Assembly: GCA_018666155.1 (NCBI GenBank)
Contig: JABJAH010000065.1
Location: 1-46,696, forward strand
Length of the DNA: 46,696 nt
DNA from: Rhodospirillaceae bacterium
Lineage (GTDB): Bacteria; Pseudomonadota; Alphaproteobacteria; Rhodospirillales; Rhodospirillaceae
Direction of reading: 5' to 3'
The notes beneath the pieces were generated by a model. That model made no database searches. It worked only from the letters and a program-made list of their open reading frames with translations, and was not told the origin of the DNA. Each line of letters starts with the position of its first letter. Position 1 is the first letter of the stretch. Positions 28,418-36,776 of the stretch are shown here, piece by piece. The position numbers and the translations under genes are program-made.

Positions 28418-28434
28418 CTGATAGCATAGATCAG
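28418..28434. promoter_or_regulatory. Candidate LysR operator dyad
   Basis: CTGAT, seven bases, then ATCAG forms a perfect interrupted dyad of 17 bp, the size expected for a LysR-type site. It lies 34 bp upstream of the regulator's own start and about 104 bp before the RidA gene. A further TGATC half site occurs near 28452. Prediction by eye; the strict T-N11-A form is not matched exactly. Confidence 0.45.
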
Positions 28435-28537
28435 ATAATCACGTTTTACGCTGATCAAACAACAACGATACTGTTTGACAGAAGCAGGGGGCGCGGCGGT
28501 GTTCAAGGCACCACCGCCAATGGCATAGGAGATCAAG

Positions 28538-29911
28538 ATGGCGAGAAAGAGTGCGGTGAAAAAATCTACAACTAAAAAACCAGCGCCGAAGAAAAAATCG
28601 AAGGCAAATAAGGAAGCAATTTGGCCGGGACTAGCCGCTGGGGTTCCAAAACCCTTGATGCCATATAGCCCTGCGATACGAGCTGGAAACTGGGTCTTTA
28701 TCGCGGGCCAAATCGCCAGTGACTTCCAAACAGGTCTCGCGCCTGAAGTGGTCAGCGCGAACACCAATCTTGGCAACGAGTTATCGCTGCAAGCCAAATT
28801 CGTCCTCACGAACCTCGCCAATACCATCAAAGCCGGTGGCTGCGACATCAACAAAGACATGGTCCGTATGTGGCAATGGTTGGTCTCTGACGAACCCTCA
28901 GAGGAATCCTTTGCTTGGGGGGATAACTGGCCAGCAATTAGCCTAAAGCCTTACCTCAACGTGCGTGACGAGATTGTAAAATCACCAGCACCGCCGTCTT
29001 CCTATCTGGGCGTCGGCGAGCTTCTCTGTTTTGGCACCCTCCTAGAAGTGGACATGATTTGCCTGAACGACGGTAACAAACCTCAAGTGATCAAAGCGCC
29101 GAAAGGTGTTTCCACAGCCTCTGGCGATCACGCCGTTGGGATGCGCCGCGGCGAGTGGGTTTTTCTCAGTGCCGAAAATGCTGCTGACATTATTGACGAT
29201 GACCTGGGGCAGGACCAATGGCACGTCGATCCAGTCGAACAGCAAGCAGAACATACCCTCGACAAACTGGAAGCCATTGCCAAGGCGGCCGGATCTTCTC
29301 TCGCCAAAGCCGTCAAGGCGGACGTGTATATCGGCCATCCCGAAGACTTTGCAGCGATGGATCGTGTCTGGAAGAAGAGATTCCCGAAAAACCCACCGGC
29401 CCGCGTTGTCATTCCAAATATGGGAATGGGTGAGCGCGGCAGCAGAATAGAAATCGCACTAACATTGCTGACGAATAATTCCAAAATCAAAGTTAAGACG
29501 ATTGAAACATCTGGCGCTCCCACGCCGCTTGGCCACGAACCGCAGGCCGTGAAAGCAGGCGATCTGTTGTTCTTCAGCACCCAGATGGCTCACGATTCTA
29601 CGGGTAACTTGGCGGAGGGCATGGTTCGTCATCCATCGTTCCCTTGGTATGGATCGCCGGGTCAGGCGCAAATGCGATACATGATGAAAAACATCGGGGC
29701 GATTTGTGAGGCCGCCGGCACAACTGTCGACAACATTTGTCGCCGGGTCTGCTTCCATGACGACTTCCAATGGTTTGCCGAATCAATCGAGGAATGGGCG
29801 TCTTACTTCCCCGATGACAAGCCCGCATCCACGACAATTCGCCTTAATGGGCCCTTCGTCGTTCCAGGAGCAAACACGCTGCTGGATCTGATCGCTTACG
29901 CACCGGATTGA
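28538..29911 (+). CDS. Three-domain RidA/YjgF-family fusion protein
   Basis: A 457-residue protein. It begins with a lysine/alanine/proline-rich tail (residues 1-27, KKSTTKKPAPKKK-like) and then has three consecutive RidA-like domains at about 38-178, 190-312 and 325-456. RidA proteins are usually single 130-residue chains that form trimers and hydrolyse reactive enamines/imines. The conserved substrate-binding arginine appears only in domain 2 (R289 in NPPARVVIPNMGMGERGSRIEIAL); the matching positions in domains 1 and 3 are serine (PPSSYLGVG, KPASTTIRL). The chain might fold as a pseudo-trimer with one active site. AGGAGA sits six bases before the ATG. It heads the catabolic run facing LysR, so the imine it handles may come from the dehydrogenases or racemase downstream. 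Confidence 0.8.
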   Translation: MARKSAVKKSTTKKPAPKKKSKANKEAIWPGLAAGVPKPLMPYSPAIRAGNWVFIAGQIASDFQTGLAPEVVSANTNLGNELSLQAKFVLTNLANTIKAGGCDINKDMVRMWQWLVSDEPSEESFAWGDNWPAISLKPYLNVRDEIVKSPAPPSSYLGVGELLCFGTLLEVDMICLNDGNKPQVIKAPKGVSTASGDHAVGMRRGEWVFLSAENAADIIDDDLGQDQWHVDPVEQQAEHTLDKLEAIAKAAGSSLAKAVKADVYIGHPEDFAAMDRVWKKRFPKNPPARVVIPNMGMGERGSRIEIALTLLTNNSKIKVKTIETSGAPTPLGHEPQAVKAGDLLFFSTQMAHDSTGNLAEGMVRHPSFPWYGSPGQAQMRYMMKNIGAICEAAGTTVDNICRRVCFHDDFQWFAESIEEWASYFPDDKPASTTIRLNGPFVVPGANTLLDLIAYAPD

Positions 29912-29942
29912 TGCGCCTTTTATTAGCGAGAAAGAGTGCCTT

Positions 29943-30830
29943 GTGACTGCAGTCGGGTTTGTTGGTCTGGGAAAGATGGGTGCCGTTATGGCCCCGCGAT
30001 TCTTAGAAGCGGGCCATACGCTAACCGTATGGAATCGCAGCAGCGCAAAAGCGGCTCCGCTTGTTAAACGCGGCGCTACTCTAGCTGGCAGCCCCGATGA
30101 GGTCGCTTCGGCGAGCGACGTTGTCGTATCCATTCTTGGGGATGACGCATCCGTCATTGAGGTCTACGAAGGCGCTAACGGCCTGCTCTCGGGTGAGATC
30201 GCCGACACCCTCTTCATCGACATGAGTACGGTGCAGCCGCACACATCGATTCAAATCGGCTCTAGTGTGGCGGCTGCCGGTGGCGTTTTTGTTGAGTCAC
30301 CGGTATCAGGCACTGTTGCACCCGCGATCGATGGAAAATTGTTTGGGCTAATGGGTGGCAGCGATGACGCGGTTACGAGGGCTCAGCCGTTTCTTGACGT
30401 TCTCTGCCGCCGAACCATCCATGCTGGTGCAGTCGGGCAAGGCGCCTTGATGAAGCTGGCCGTAAACCTTCCACTCGGTGTGTACTGGCAAGCCCTAGCC
30501 GAAGCCGTAGCCTTGGGAGAAGCCGGAGGCTTGGACAGAAAACTGATTCTCGAAACCATCGCAGACAGTTCGGCAGCGCTGGCTGTGCTCGGCCTAAAAA
30601 CACCGGCAATCCTTGGTGAGCCAGGGGCTGTCGCTTTCGATGTCGCGAGTATGCAGAAAGATATGTTGGCGATGGTTGAAACGGCGAGCGGCCTTGGCGT
30701 TCCTCTTCCCGCCGCGTCTGCCTCCCTAACGTCATATGCTGCAGCTAAGGCGAATGGCATGGGCGAAGAAGATGCAGTGGCCATCGTTCGATTCCACACG
30801 GATAAGATGACGCGAAAAACTAAGCAATAA
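29943..30830 (+). CDS. NAD(P)-dependent beta-hydroxyacid dehydrogenase (3-hydroxyisobutyrate dehydrogenase family), first copy
   Basis: A 295-residue beta-hydroxyacid dehydrogenase starting at GTG. The Rossmann motif GFVGLGKMGAVMA opens the protein, the substrate loop is ESPVSGTVAPA, and the catalytic lysine is K171 in GALMKLAVN. The C-terminal DVASMQKDM motif is typical. NRSSAKA after the second strand (an Arg-Ser pair) suggests NADP preference, as in GlxR/succinic-semialdehyde reductase-like members. It lies between the RidA fusion and the CocE-type hydrolase with short gaps. A second, different family member is encoded at 33331. Confidence 0.88.
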   Translation: MTAVGFVGLGKMGAVMAPRFLEAGHTLTVWNRSSAKAAPLVKRGATLAGSPDEVASASDVVVSILGDDASVIEVYEGANGLLSGEIADTLFIDMSTVQPHTSIQIGSSVAAAGGVFVESPVSGTVAPAIDGKLFGLMGGSDDAVTRAQPFLDVLCRRTIHAGAVGQGALMKLAVNLPLGVYWQALAEAVALGEAGGLDRKLILETIADSSAALAVLGLKTPAILGEPGAVAFDVASMQKDMLAMVETASGLGVPLPAASASLTSYAAAKANGMGEEDAVAIVRFHTDKMTRKTKQ

Positions 30831-30855
30831 TTCCTTTAGAACGAAAGCACGCACG

Positions 30856-32601
30856 ATGAGTGAATTTAAGAGTGAAGTGCGGGATGGAATGCACATCGAT
30901 TGGGATGTCACCATCACGACGGATGATGGCATCATATTGCGGGCTGACATTTTCCGCCCGATTGAAGAAGGACAGTATCCTGTTCTCCTAACCTACGGCC
31001 CCTATGCCAAGGGACTTTCTTTTCAGGAAGGCTATCCCAGCGCCTGGGATCGCATGGCGGAGGAACATCCCGACGTTACCGCCGGATCGACAAACAAGTA
31101 TCAGAACTGGGAAGTCGTCGATCCCGAAAAATGGGTGCCGGACGGTTATGTCTGTGTTCGGGTCGACTCACGAGGCTGCGGTCGTTCACCAGGCTACATC
31201 CAACATTTCTCGCCACGGGAAACATCAGACTTCGTGAATTGCATTGAATGGGCGGGCACGCAGCCGTGGAGCAATGGCAAAGTTGGTCTAAGCGGCGTGT
31301 CTTACTTTGGAATCAATCAGTGGCAGGTTGCCTCTCGCCAGCCAAAACACCTGGCCGCCATGTGCATTTGGGAAGGCGCGGCCGATTGGTACCGCGACAT
31401 GACTCATCATGGTGGAATCCTCTCAACATTCTGGGCCAATTGGTCCGATATGCAGGTCAAGACGGTTCAGTACGGGCTCGGGGAACGTGGCCCGAAAAGT
31501 GTCGTAACTGGCGAATTGGTGTGCGGCGATGAAACACTGCCCGAGGAGGAGCTCGCCAAAAACCGCTGTGACTTTGGCGATGAAATCTTTGAACACCCAC
31601 TCGACGATTCATACCATCGCGAACGGTCTGCAGATTGGGACAAGATAACCACACCCCTACTCACCGCTGCGAACTGGGGCGGACAAGGGTTACATTTACG
31701 CGGCAACTTTGAGGGTTACGTCCGCGCCGCCTCCAAAAACAAATGGTTGGAGGGCCACGGGCTCGAACACTGGACTGAGTTCTACACGGCCTACGGCATT
31801 GAACTACAAAAACGATTTTTTGGTCACTTCTTGAAGGGCGAAGACACGGGCTGGGACAAACAACCTCCGGTCCAACTTCTCGTTCGCCATTTGGATCGCT
31901 TTGAGAAACGTCTTGAAGAAGACTGGCCGATCCCCCGCACGATATGGACTAAATTTTATCTGGATCCGGACGGAATGCGGCTCACCGACGCTGCGCCTAC
32001 GTCTTCGGCAACCCTAAGCTTCGATGCCTTAGGGGATGGCTTAACATTTATGTCAGACCCGCTAGCCAGTGAGACAGAGATAACGGGGCCATCGGCAGCG
32101 AAACTGATGGTTTCTTCATCGACGGAAGATGCCGATCTCTTCGTCGTGCTTCGAGTATTTGATGGTAGCGGTGAGGAAGTAACATTCCAGGGCGCAATCG
32201 ACCCTCACACGCCGATTGGTCAGGGCTGGTTGCGCGCGTCCCATCGCAAACTCGACCCATCTCTGAGCCAACCTTGGCGCCCCTACCATACGCATGACGA
32301 AACCCAACTTCTAACCCCTGGCCAATCGGTCGGCGTTGATGTCGAAATTTGGCCAACCTCTATCGTTGTCCCGGCGGGTTATCGCATCGGTCTGACCATG
32401 CGGGGGAAAGACTATGAGAACGCCAATACGTCTGGCGAGCGATTGTCGAATTTTAAGAATGAACTAAAGGGATGCGGGCCGTTCTTACATGATGATCCCA
32501 GAGATCGACCGGCAGGCGTTTTCGATGGCGAAACGACGCTCCATGTGGGAGATAGTGAAACCGGGTACATTCTATTGCCCTTTATTCCGCCCAAACCGTA
32601 G
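30856..32601 (+). CDS. CocE/NonD-family hydrolase (X-Pro dipeptidyl-peptidase S15 type)
   Basis: A 581-residue alpha/beta hydrolase of the CocE/S15 kind. The N-terminal TTDDGIILRADIFRP and RGCGRSPG segments are typical, and the nucleophile is S149 in GVSYFGI. Later, LLTAANWGGQGLHLRG holds the acid region and GHGLEHWTEFY a histidine. The C-terminal jelly-roll domain occupies about residues 370-580. No signal peptide is present, so action is probably cytoplasmic. Members cleave esters or amides such as cocaine esters, glutaryl-beta-lactams and alpha-amino-acid esters. In this run it may release an acid or amine that the dehydrogenases and racemase then process. Confidence 0.88.
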   Translation: MSEFKSEVRDGMHIDWDVTITTDDGIILRADIFRPIEEGQYPVLLTYGPYAKGLSFQEGYPSAWDRMAEEHPDVTAGSTNKYQNWEVVDPEKWVPDGYVCVRVDSRGCGRSPGYIQHFSPRETSDFVNCIEWAGTQPWSNGKVGLSGVSYFGINQWQVASRQPKHLAAMCIWEGAADWYRDMTHHGGILSTFWANWSDMQVKTVQYGLGERGPKSVVTGELVCGDETLPEEELAKNRCDFGDEIFEHPLDDSYHRERSADWDKITTPLLTAANWGGQGLHLRGNFEGYVRAASKNKWLEGHGLEHWTEFYTAYGIELQKRFFGHFLKGEDTGWDKQPPVQLLVRHLDRFEKRLEEDWPIPRTIWTKFYLDPDGMRLTDAAPTSSATLSFDALGDGLTFMSDPLASETEITGPSAAKLMVSSSTEDADLFVVLRVFDGSGEEVTFQGAIDPHTPIGQGWLRASHRKLDPSLSQPWRPYHTHDETQLLTPGQSVGVDVEIWPTSIVVPAGYRIGLTMRGKDYENANTSGERLSNFKNELKGCGPFLHDDPRDRPAGVFDGETTLHVGDSETGYILLPFIPPKP

Positions 32602-32625
32602 CCGAGTATAAGGTCGCCTCCTGAT

Positions 32626-33303
32626 ATGCCTGCCCCTGCACGCATCACCCTGGTCCATGCCCTTCGCGAGTCCATGGTGCCGATATGGGATGCTTTTTCT
32701 GACGTGTGGCCGGAGGCCAAGACCTTCAACCTACTAGACGATTCCTTATCGGCGGACCTGGCGGAAGAAGGTGAGCTGACTGATCAGATCGTCGACCGGT
32801 TTTTAACGCTTGGCCGGTACGCCAAAAATTCCGGGGCCAAAGGTAAAACCACCGACGCGATCCTCTTCACCTGCTCCGCTTTTGGCCCAGCCATTGATGC
32901 GGTTAAACGTGACTTGGATATTCCAGTATTTACGCCGAATGAAGCGGCGTTCGAAGAGGCGGCCGCCATTGGTGGGCACACTGGTCTTGTGGTCACGTTT
33001 CCACCGTCTGCACCGTCGCTTTCAAAAGAACTTTCCGATCTTGCTGAGAAGCTCAGCGCGAACATCAAGATTTCTACCGTATTGGCTGACGGCGCCCTAG
33101 CCGCGCTCCAAGCGGGACAGCCGGAGAAACACGACGAAATAATCGCCGAGACTGCCGCCACTTTGGGTAAAGTCGACAGCATTGTACTCGGCCAGTTCTC
33201 AATGGCCCGGGCTGCCCAAGAAACATCCCATCGGGTCGATGCACCAATCATCACGACACCGACCGCAGCAGTTCATCGGCTCCGGACGTTGTTCGACGGA
33301 TAA
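32626..33303 (+). CDS. Asp/Glu/hydantoin racemase superfamily protein with a single catalytic cysteine
   Basis: A 225-residue protein of the Asp/Glu racemase / arylmalonate decarboxylase superfamily. The first-half cysteine C83 is present in LFTCSAFG. The second-half position, usually Cys in LGCxGM, reads LGQFSMA with glutamine at 190. Two-base racemases need both cysteines, so a one-base reaction such as decarboxylation, isomerisation or elimination is more likely; arylmalonate decarboxylase and maleate isomerase relatives show such variation. Gaps to CocE and the next dehydrogenase are short, so it belongs to the same transcription unit. Confidence 0.8.
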   Translation: MPAPARITLVHALRESMVPIWDAFSDVWPEAKTFNLLDDSLSADLAEEGELTDQIVDRFLTLGRYAKNSGAKGKTTDAILFTCSAFGPAIDAVKRDLDIPVFTPNEAAFEEAAAIGGHTGLVVTFPPSAPSLSKELSDLAEKLSANIKISTVLADGALAALQAGQPEKHDEIIAETAATLGKVDSIVLGQFSMARAAQETSHRVDAPIITTPTAAVHRLRTLFDG

Positions 33304-33330
33304 CACGCCTCTATTGCGGTTAGGAACGCC

Positions 33331-34230
33331 ATGACTGAAAAACAGCACCCGACTGATCAGATCGCGATCATTGGCCTTGGAATTATCGGATCAGCGTTAG
33401 CGCGCAACCTGATTACCCATGGGTTTTCGGTCACAGGCTTTGATCCGGACAACAACAGTGCCACGCGCGCGGCAGAGATGGGTGTCGCAGTCACGGCAGA
33501 CGCCGCTGAAGCCATGCGGAACAGTGATATCATTCTGACGAGCTTGCCTTCAGAGGCCGCACTCGTCGCGACCATTGAATTGTTGACCACTGATTCGGGG
33601 CAATCCAACAAGGACCAGGTATTGGTTGAACTCAGCACTTTGTCTCTGGACTGCAAAACCGAAGCGCATGGTCAACTCGGGACAGCAGGAATAGCCATGC
33701 TTGATTGCCCGATTAGCGGCACCGGTGCGCAAGCTCAAACCGCGGATATCGCTCTCTATGCCAGTGGCGACGAACCCGCATTCAAACGATGCCGAGAAAT
33801 TTTTGACGCGGTTGCGCGCGACAGCTTCTTTCTTGGGGCTATTGGCAACGGAACGCGCATGAAATTCGTCGCGAACCTGCTTGTGGCCATTCATAACGTC
33901 GCGTCGGCGGAAGCTCTCAACCTCGCCGCCCGAGCGGGATTGGATCCGCAACAAGTATATGACGTGATTTCTTCCGGCGCGGGGACATCAAAAATATTCG
34001 AGCTACGCGGACCAATGATGGTTGCAGACAATTATGATCCAGCAACCATGAAGTTGGATGTGTGGCAAAAAGACATGGCCCTGATCAAAGACTTCGCTGC
34101 GGCAGCAGGTGCATTCACACCCTTGTTCGATACAACAGAACCTCTCTATGAAACGGCGATCGATCTCGGTCTTGGCGAGCAGGACACCGCAGCCGTACAC
34201 AAGATTCTTTCGCAGATGGAAGACAAATAG
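33331..34230 (+). CDS. NAD(P)-dependent beta-hydroxyacid dehydrogenase family protein, second copy
   Basis: A 299-residue 6-phosphogluconate/3-hydroxyisobutyrate dehydrogenase-like enzyme. The nucleotide loop is IGLGIIGSALARNL, the residue after the second strand is FDPDNN (aspartate, pointing to NAD), the substrate loop is DCPISGTGAQA and the catalytic lysine is K178 in GTRMKFVANLL. The C-terminal LDVWQKDMALIKDFA motif matches the family. It closely follows the racemase-like gene and is the last enzyme before the TonB receptor. Different cofactor signatures from the copy at 29943 suggest the two are not simple duplicates. Confidence 0.87.
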   Translation: MTEKQHPTDQIAIIGLGIIGSALARNLITHGFSVTGFDPDNNSATRAAEMGVAVTADAAEAMRNSDIILTSLPSEAALVATIELLTTDSGQSNKDQVLVELSTLSLDCKTEAHGQLGTAGIAMLDCPISGTGAQAQTADIALYASGDEPAFKRCREIFDAVARDSFFLGAIGNGTRMKFVANLLVAIHNVASAEALNLAARAGLDPQQVYDVISSGAGTSKIFELRGPMMVADNYDPATMKLDVWQKDMALIKDFAAAAGAFTPLFDTTEPLYETAIDLGLGEQDTAAVHKILSQMEDK

Positions 34231-34358
34231 AACCACTGCCAAGAACTGGATCGTGATGGACTAGCGGCAGGCCAAATCAAGCAAAAATGCGAGATGTGGA
34301 ACCTTTAAAAACCTTATCAGCCGTTTTCTGAACCCCAAATTACTCATGAAATGAATAT

Positions 34359-34379
34359 TTTGCGTATTTCATCCGCAAA
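34359..34379. promoter_or_regulatory. Candidate operator dyad upstream of the TonB receptor
   Basis: TTTGCG, nine bases, then CGCAAA gives a perfect 6-bp-arm inverted repeat centred about 70 bp before the receptor start, in an AT-rich 208-bp gap. It suits a dimeric regulator site. No clear -35/-10 pair was assigned. Confidence 0.3.
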
Positions 34380-34439
34380 TCCTTCTAATTTTCGGGCGAA
34401 ATACCGTATTGTGGCCGCTGAATTTATGGGGGAAGAAAA

Positions 34440-36713
34440 ATGACAATCAGACAAAAGAATCTACGCTCGGGTGCACCACTTCTGGCGGCGCTCGCAATAT
34501 CAACGTCACTTATCGCACCTGAGGCCATTGCCCAGAATCTTGCGATTGAAGAAATTACGGTCACGGCACGTAAGCGCTCTGAGTCGCTGATGAAAGTGCC
34601 ATTGGCCATTACCGCCTTCACAGAGACCGAGCTAGAGCGGCAAAACATCAATGCGCTGGAAGATTTGGCGCAGTGGACGCCGTCGCTCCAATTCCAAGAC
34701 GTCAACGGAGCATTCCAAAACCCAGCGATTCGCGGTTTGACCCAAACTGACCAGAGCTCGCCGCAAGGCAATGTCGGCGTGTTCATCGACGGCGTATATT
34801 TGAACAATAGGTCGGGGCTGGAATTTGGCCTTCTCGATTTACAACGAATTGAAGTGGTTAAAGGGCCTCAGAGTGCCCTTTACGGTCGCAACACCTTCGG
34901 TGGCGCCATCAACTACGTGACCAAGCAGCCGACACTCGGTGAGTTCGGTGGCCGCATCGAGGGCACAGCAGGAACACGTGATCGATATTCCCTCGCTGGC
35001 AACATCAATATTCCAATTGGTGATGCCGTATCGGTTCAGCTCTTTGGTGGATTTAGTGACTTCGACGGCACGATTCCCAACGTACGGAACGGCGAACGCC
35101 TTGGTGGTTGGAATACGCGAGACGTGTTCGGTGCAAAGATTTATGCGGAACCCACAGAAAATACACGAATCACGCTCTTTGGGGCCCGCAACAAGACCGA
35201 CAATGAAACGCCGGCGTTGGCGTTGTCAGAAGCATCCTCCAACAATTGTGGATCGGATACCGTCAATCCGTTCGGCGTGCCACGGCAAACATTGTTTTGT
35301 GGGGAACATGTTCGGGCAACTGAGGTTAGCCTCTCCGAAGGCGCACAAGGTCTGATCGGCGCAACCGACCTCTACTATGCCAAACTCGAACATGATTTCG
35401 ATTTCGCAACTTTAACGGCTTTGGCCAGTCACACGGATTCTGGGTTCACACTTCAAGTTGATACAGCATCGAACCCGAACGCCATCAACATTCCGTTCTT
35501 CATTCCGGGCCTTTCTGTTCAGTCTCTGATTGATGCGTCTACACCGAAAGGCGACGCAGACAGCTATGAGATTCGTCTGGCTAGCTCGGGAGACAGTGCG
35601 ATCGGATGGACCATTGGAGGCTTCCACTACAACAGCTTCGATATCGATACACTAGGTGTGTTCTTCCTTCCCCTAGGCAACGCAGATGGTGAAGCGGTTC
35701 CGTTCTTTCAGCGGGAACGCATCGTTCGCACTAAGGCGACATCTGTCTTTGGATCGGTCGACTACGACTTCTCGGATCAACTCACGGCATCTGTTGAACT
35801 GCGGTATACCGATGAGAAGCTAAGCCTAATCAATTCCACTTCCGGTGAAGAGCAAAAGTTCGATTTCTTCGCACCGCGTTTCACGATCGATTATCAAGCG
35901 AGTGATGATCAGTTGTTCTACGCCAATGCTGGCCGCGGTGTAAAAACTGGCGGTTTCAACACCAACGTGGCCGAAGGGCTTGCCGAGCGGACATTCGGTG
36001 AAGAAACCAACTGGACGTTCGAAATCGGTAGTAAATCGACCCTCTTCGACGGCCGAATGGTTGCGACAGTTTCTGCATGGTACGTGGACTGGAAAGACCT
36101 TCAGGTTCAAACAGCGGTGGCCAACTCCCCGGTTTCTGCCGTGCAGAACTTCGGTGAAGCCCGGTCCATCGGAATTGAAGTGGATACGAGCGTTAACGTT
36201 ACTGAGGACTTTGTTATCCGTGCAGCCGTTGCAGTAATGGACCCGCAATACAAAGACGGCTTTATTGAAGGGGAAGCGACAGCGGCCTGTGGCGAGTTTG
36301 TGAACACCATCATCACCACACCGGGCTGTTCAGCAGAAGTTGGTGGCAACACCATCAGCCGTACCTCTGATTTCCAGGCCTCGATTTCAGGCACCTACAC
36401 GGTCCCTGAAATAATCCAAGACTACGACATGTACATCCGCGGTGATTTCTCCCATGAGGCCGCGAAGTTCGATACAGGCCTCAATTTTGCCAGCCAAGGC
36501 GCCATTAATCTCGCCAATGCTCGCATCGGCTTCGTAAATGAGAATCTGGAAATTGCATTTTGGGTCGACAATGTCTTCGATAAGAGCTGGAACCGGCGTG
36601 TGACCTCTGTGCCATTCACGGCAGAAGGTGCGCCTAACAGTGGCGTGGTGCAGTATCGCGTCTACCCAGGCGACACCCGCACCGGCGGCGTTGATATTCG
36701 CCTTAATTTCTAA
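34440..36713 (+). CDS. TonB-dependent outer-membrane receptor
   Basis: A 757-residue receptor. The signal peptide ends EAIAQN near residue 32. The TonB box EEITVTARKR is followed by the plug domain (PLAITAFTETELERQN, GVFIDGVYLN, RIEVVKGPQSALYGRNTFGGAINYVTKQP) and a 22-strand-type barrel ending DIRLNF with the terminal aromatic residue. This type (OMR family common in Sphingomonadales and marine proteobacteria) often takes up small organic molecules rather than siderophores. It follows the catabolic run on the same strand after a 208-bp gap and ends at a strong terminator. Likely imports the substrate degraded by the upstream genes; this link is inference. Confidence 0.92.
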   Translation: MTIRQKNLRSGAPLLAALAISTSLIAPEAIAQNLAIEEITVTARKRSESLMKVPLAITAFTETELERQNINALEDLAQWTPSLQFQDVNGAFQNPAIRGLTQTDQSSPQGNVGVFIDGVYLNNRSGLEFGLLDLQRIEVVKGPQSALYGRNTFGGAINYVTKQPTLGEFGGRIEGTAGTRDRYSLAGNINIPIGDAVSVQLFGGFSDFDGTIPNVRNGERLGGWNTRDVFGAKIYAEPTENTRITLFGARNKTDNETPALALSEASSNNCGSDTVNPFGVPRQTLFCGEHVRATEVSLSEGAQGLIGATDLYYAKLEHDFDFATLTALASHTDSGFTLQVDTASNPNAINIPFFIPGLSVQSLIDASTPKGDADSYEIRLASSGDSAIGWTIGGFHYNSFDIDTLGVFFLPLGNADGEAVPFFQRERIVRTKATSVFGSVDYDFSDQLTASVELRYTDEKLSLINSTSGEEQKFDFFAPRFTIDYQASDDQLFYANAGRGVKTGGFNTNVAEGLAERTFGEETNWTFEIGSKSTLFDGRMVATVSAWYVDWKDLQVQTAVANSPVSAVQNFGEARSIGIEVDTSVNVTEDFVIRAAVAVMDPQYKDGFIEGEATAACGEFVNTIITTPGCSAEVGGNTISRTSDFQASISGTYTVPEIIQDYDMYIRGDFSHEAAKFDTGLNFASQGAINLANARIGFVNENLEIAFWVDNVFDKSWNRRVTSVPFTAEGAPNSGVVQYRVYPGDTRTGGVDIRLNF

Positions 36714-36735
36714 AGTTTAGAGATAACAAAAAATC

Positions 36736-36768
36736 GGGCGGGACTCATTGGTCCCGCCCTTTTTTTTG
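36736..36768 (+). terminator. Intrinsic terminator after the TonB receptor
   Basis: A 9-bp perfect stem (GGGCGGGAC / GTCCCGCCC) with a 6-base loop is followed by eight T residues. It lies 22 bp past the receptor stop. The A-rich flank on the other side may let it also serve the convergent PQQ dehydrogenase gene. Confidence 0.9.
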
Positions 36769-36776
36769 TCGCCAGA

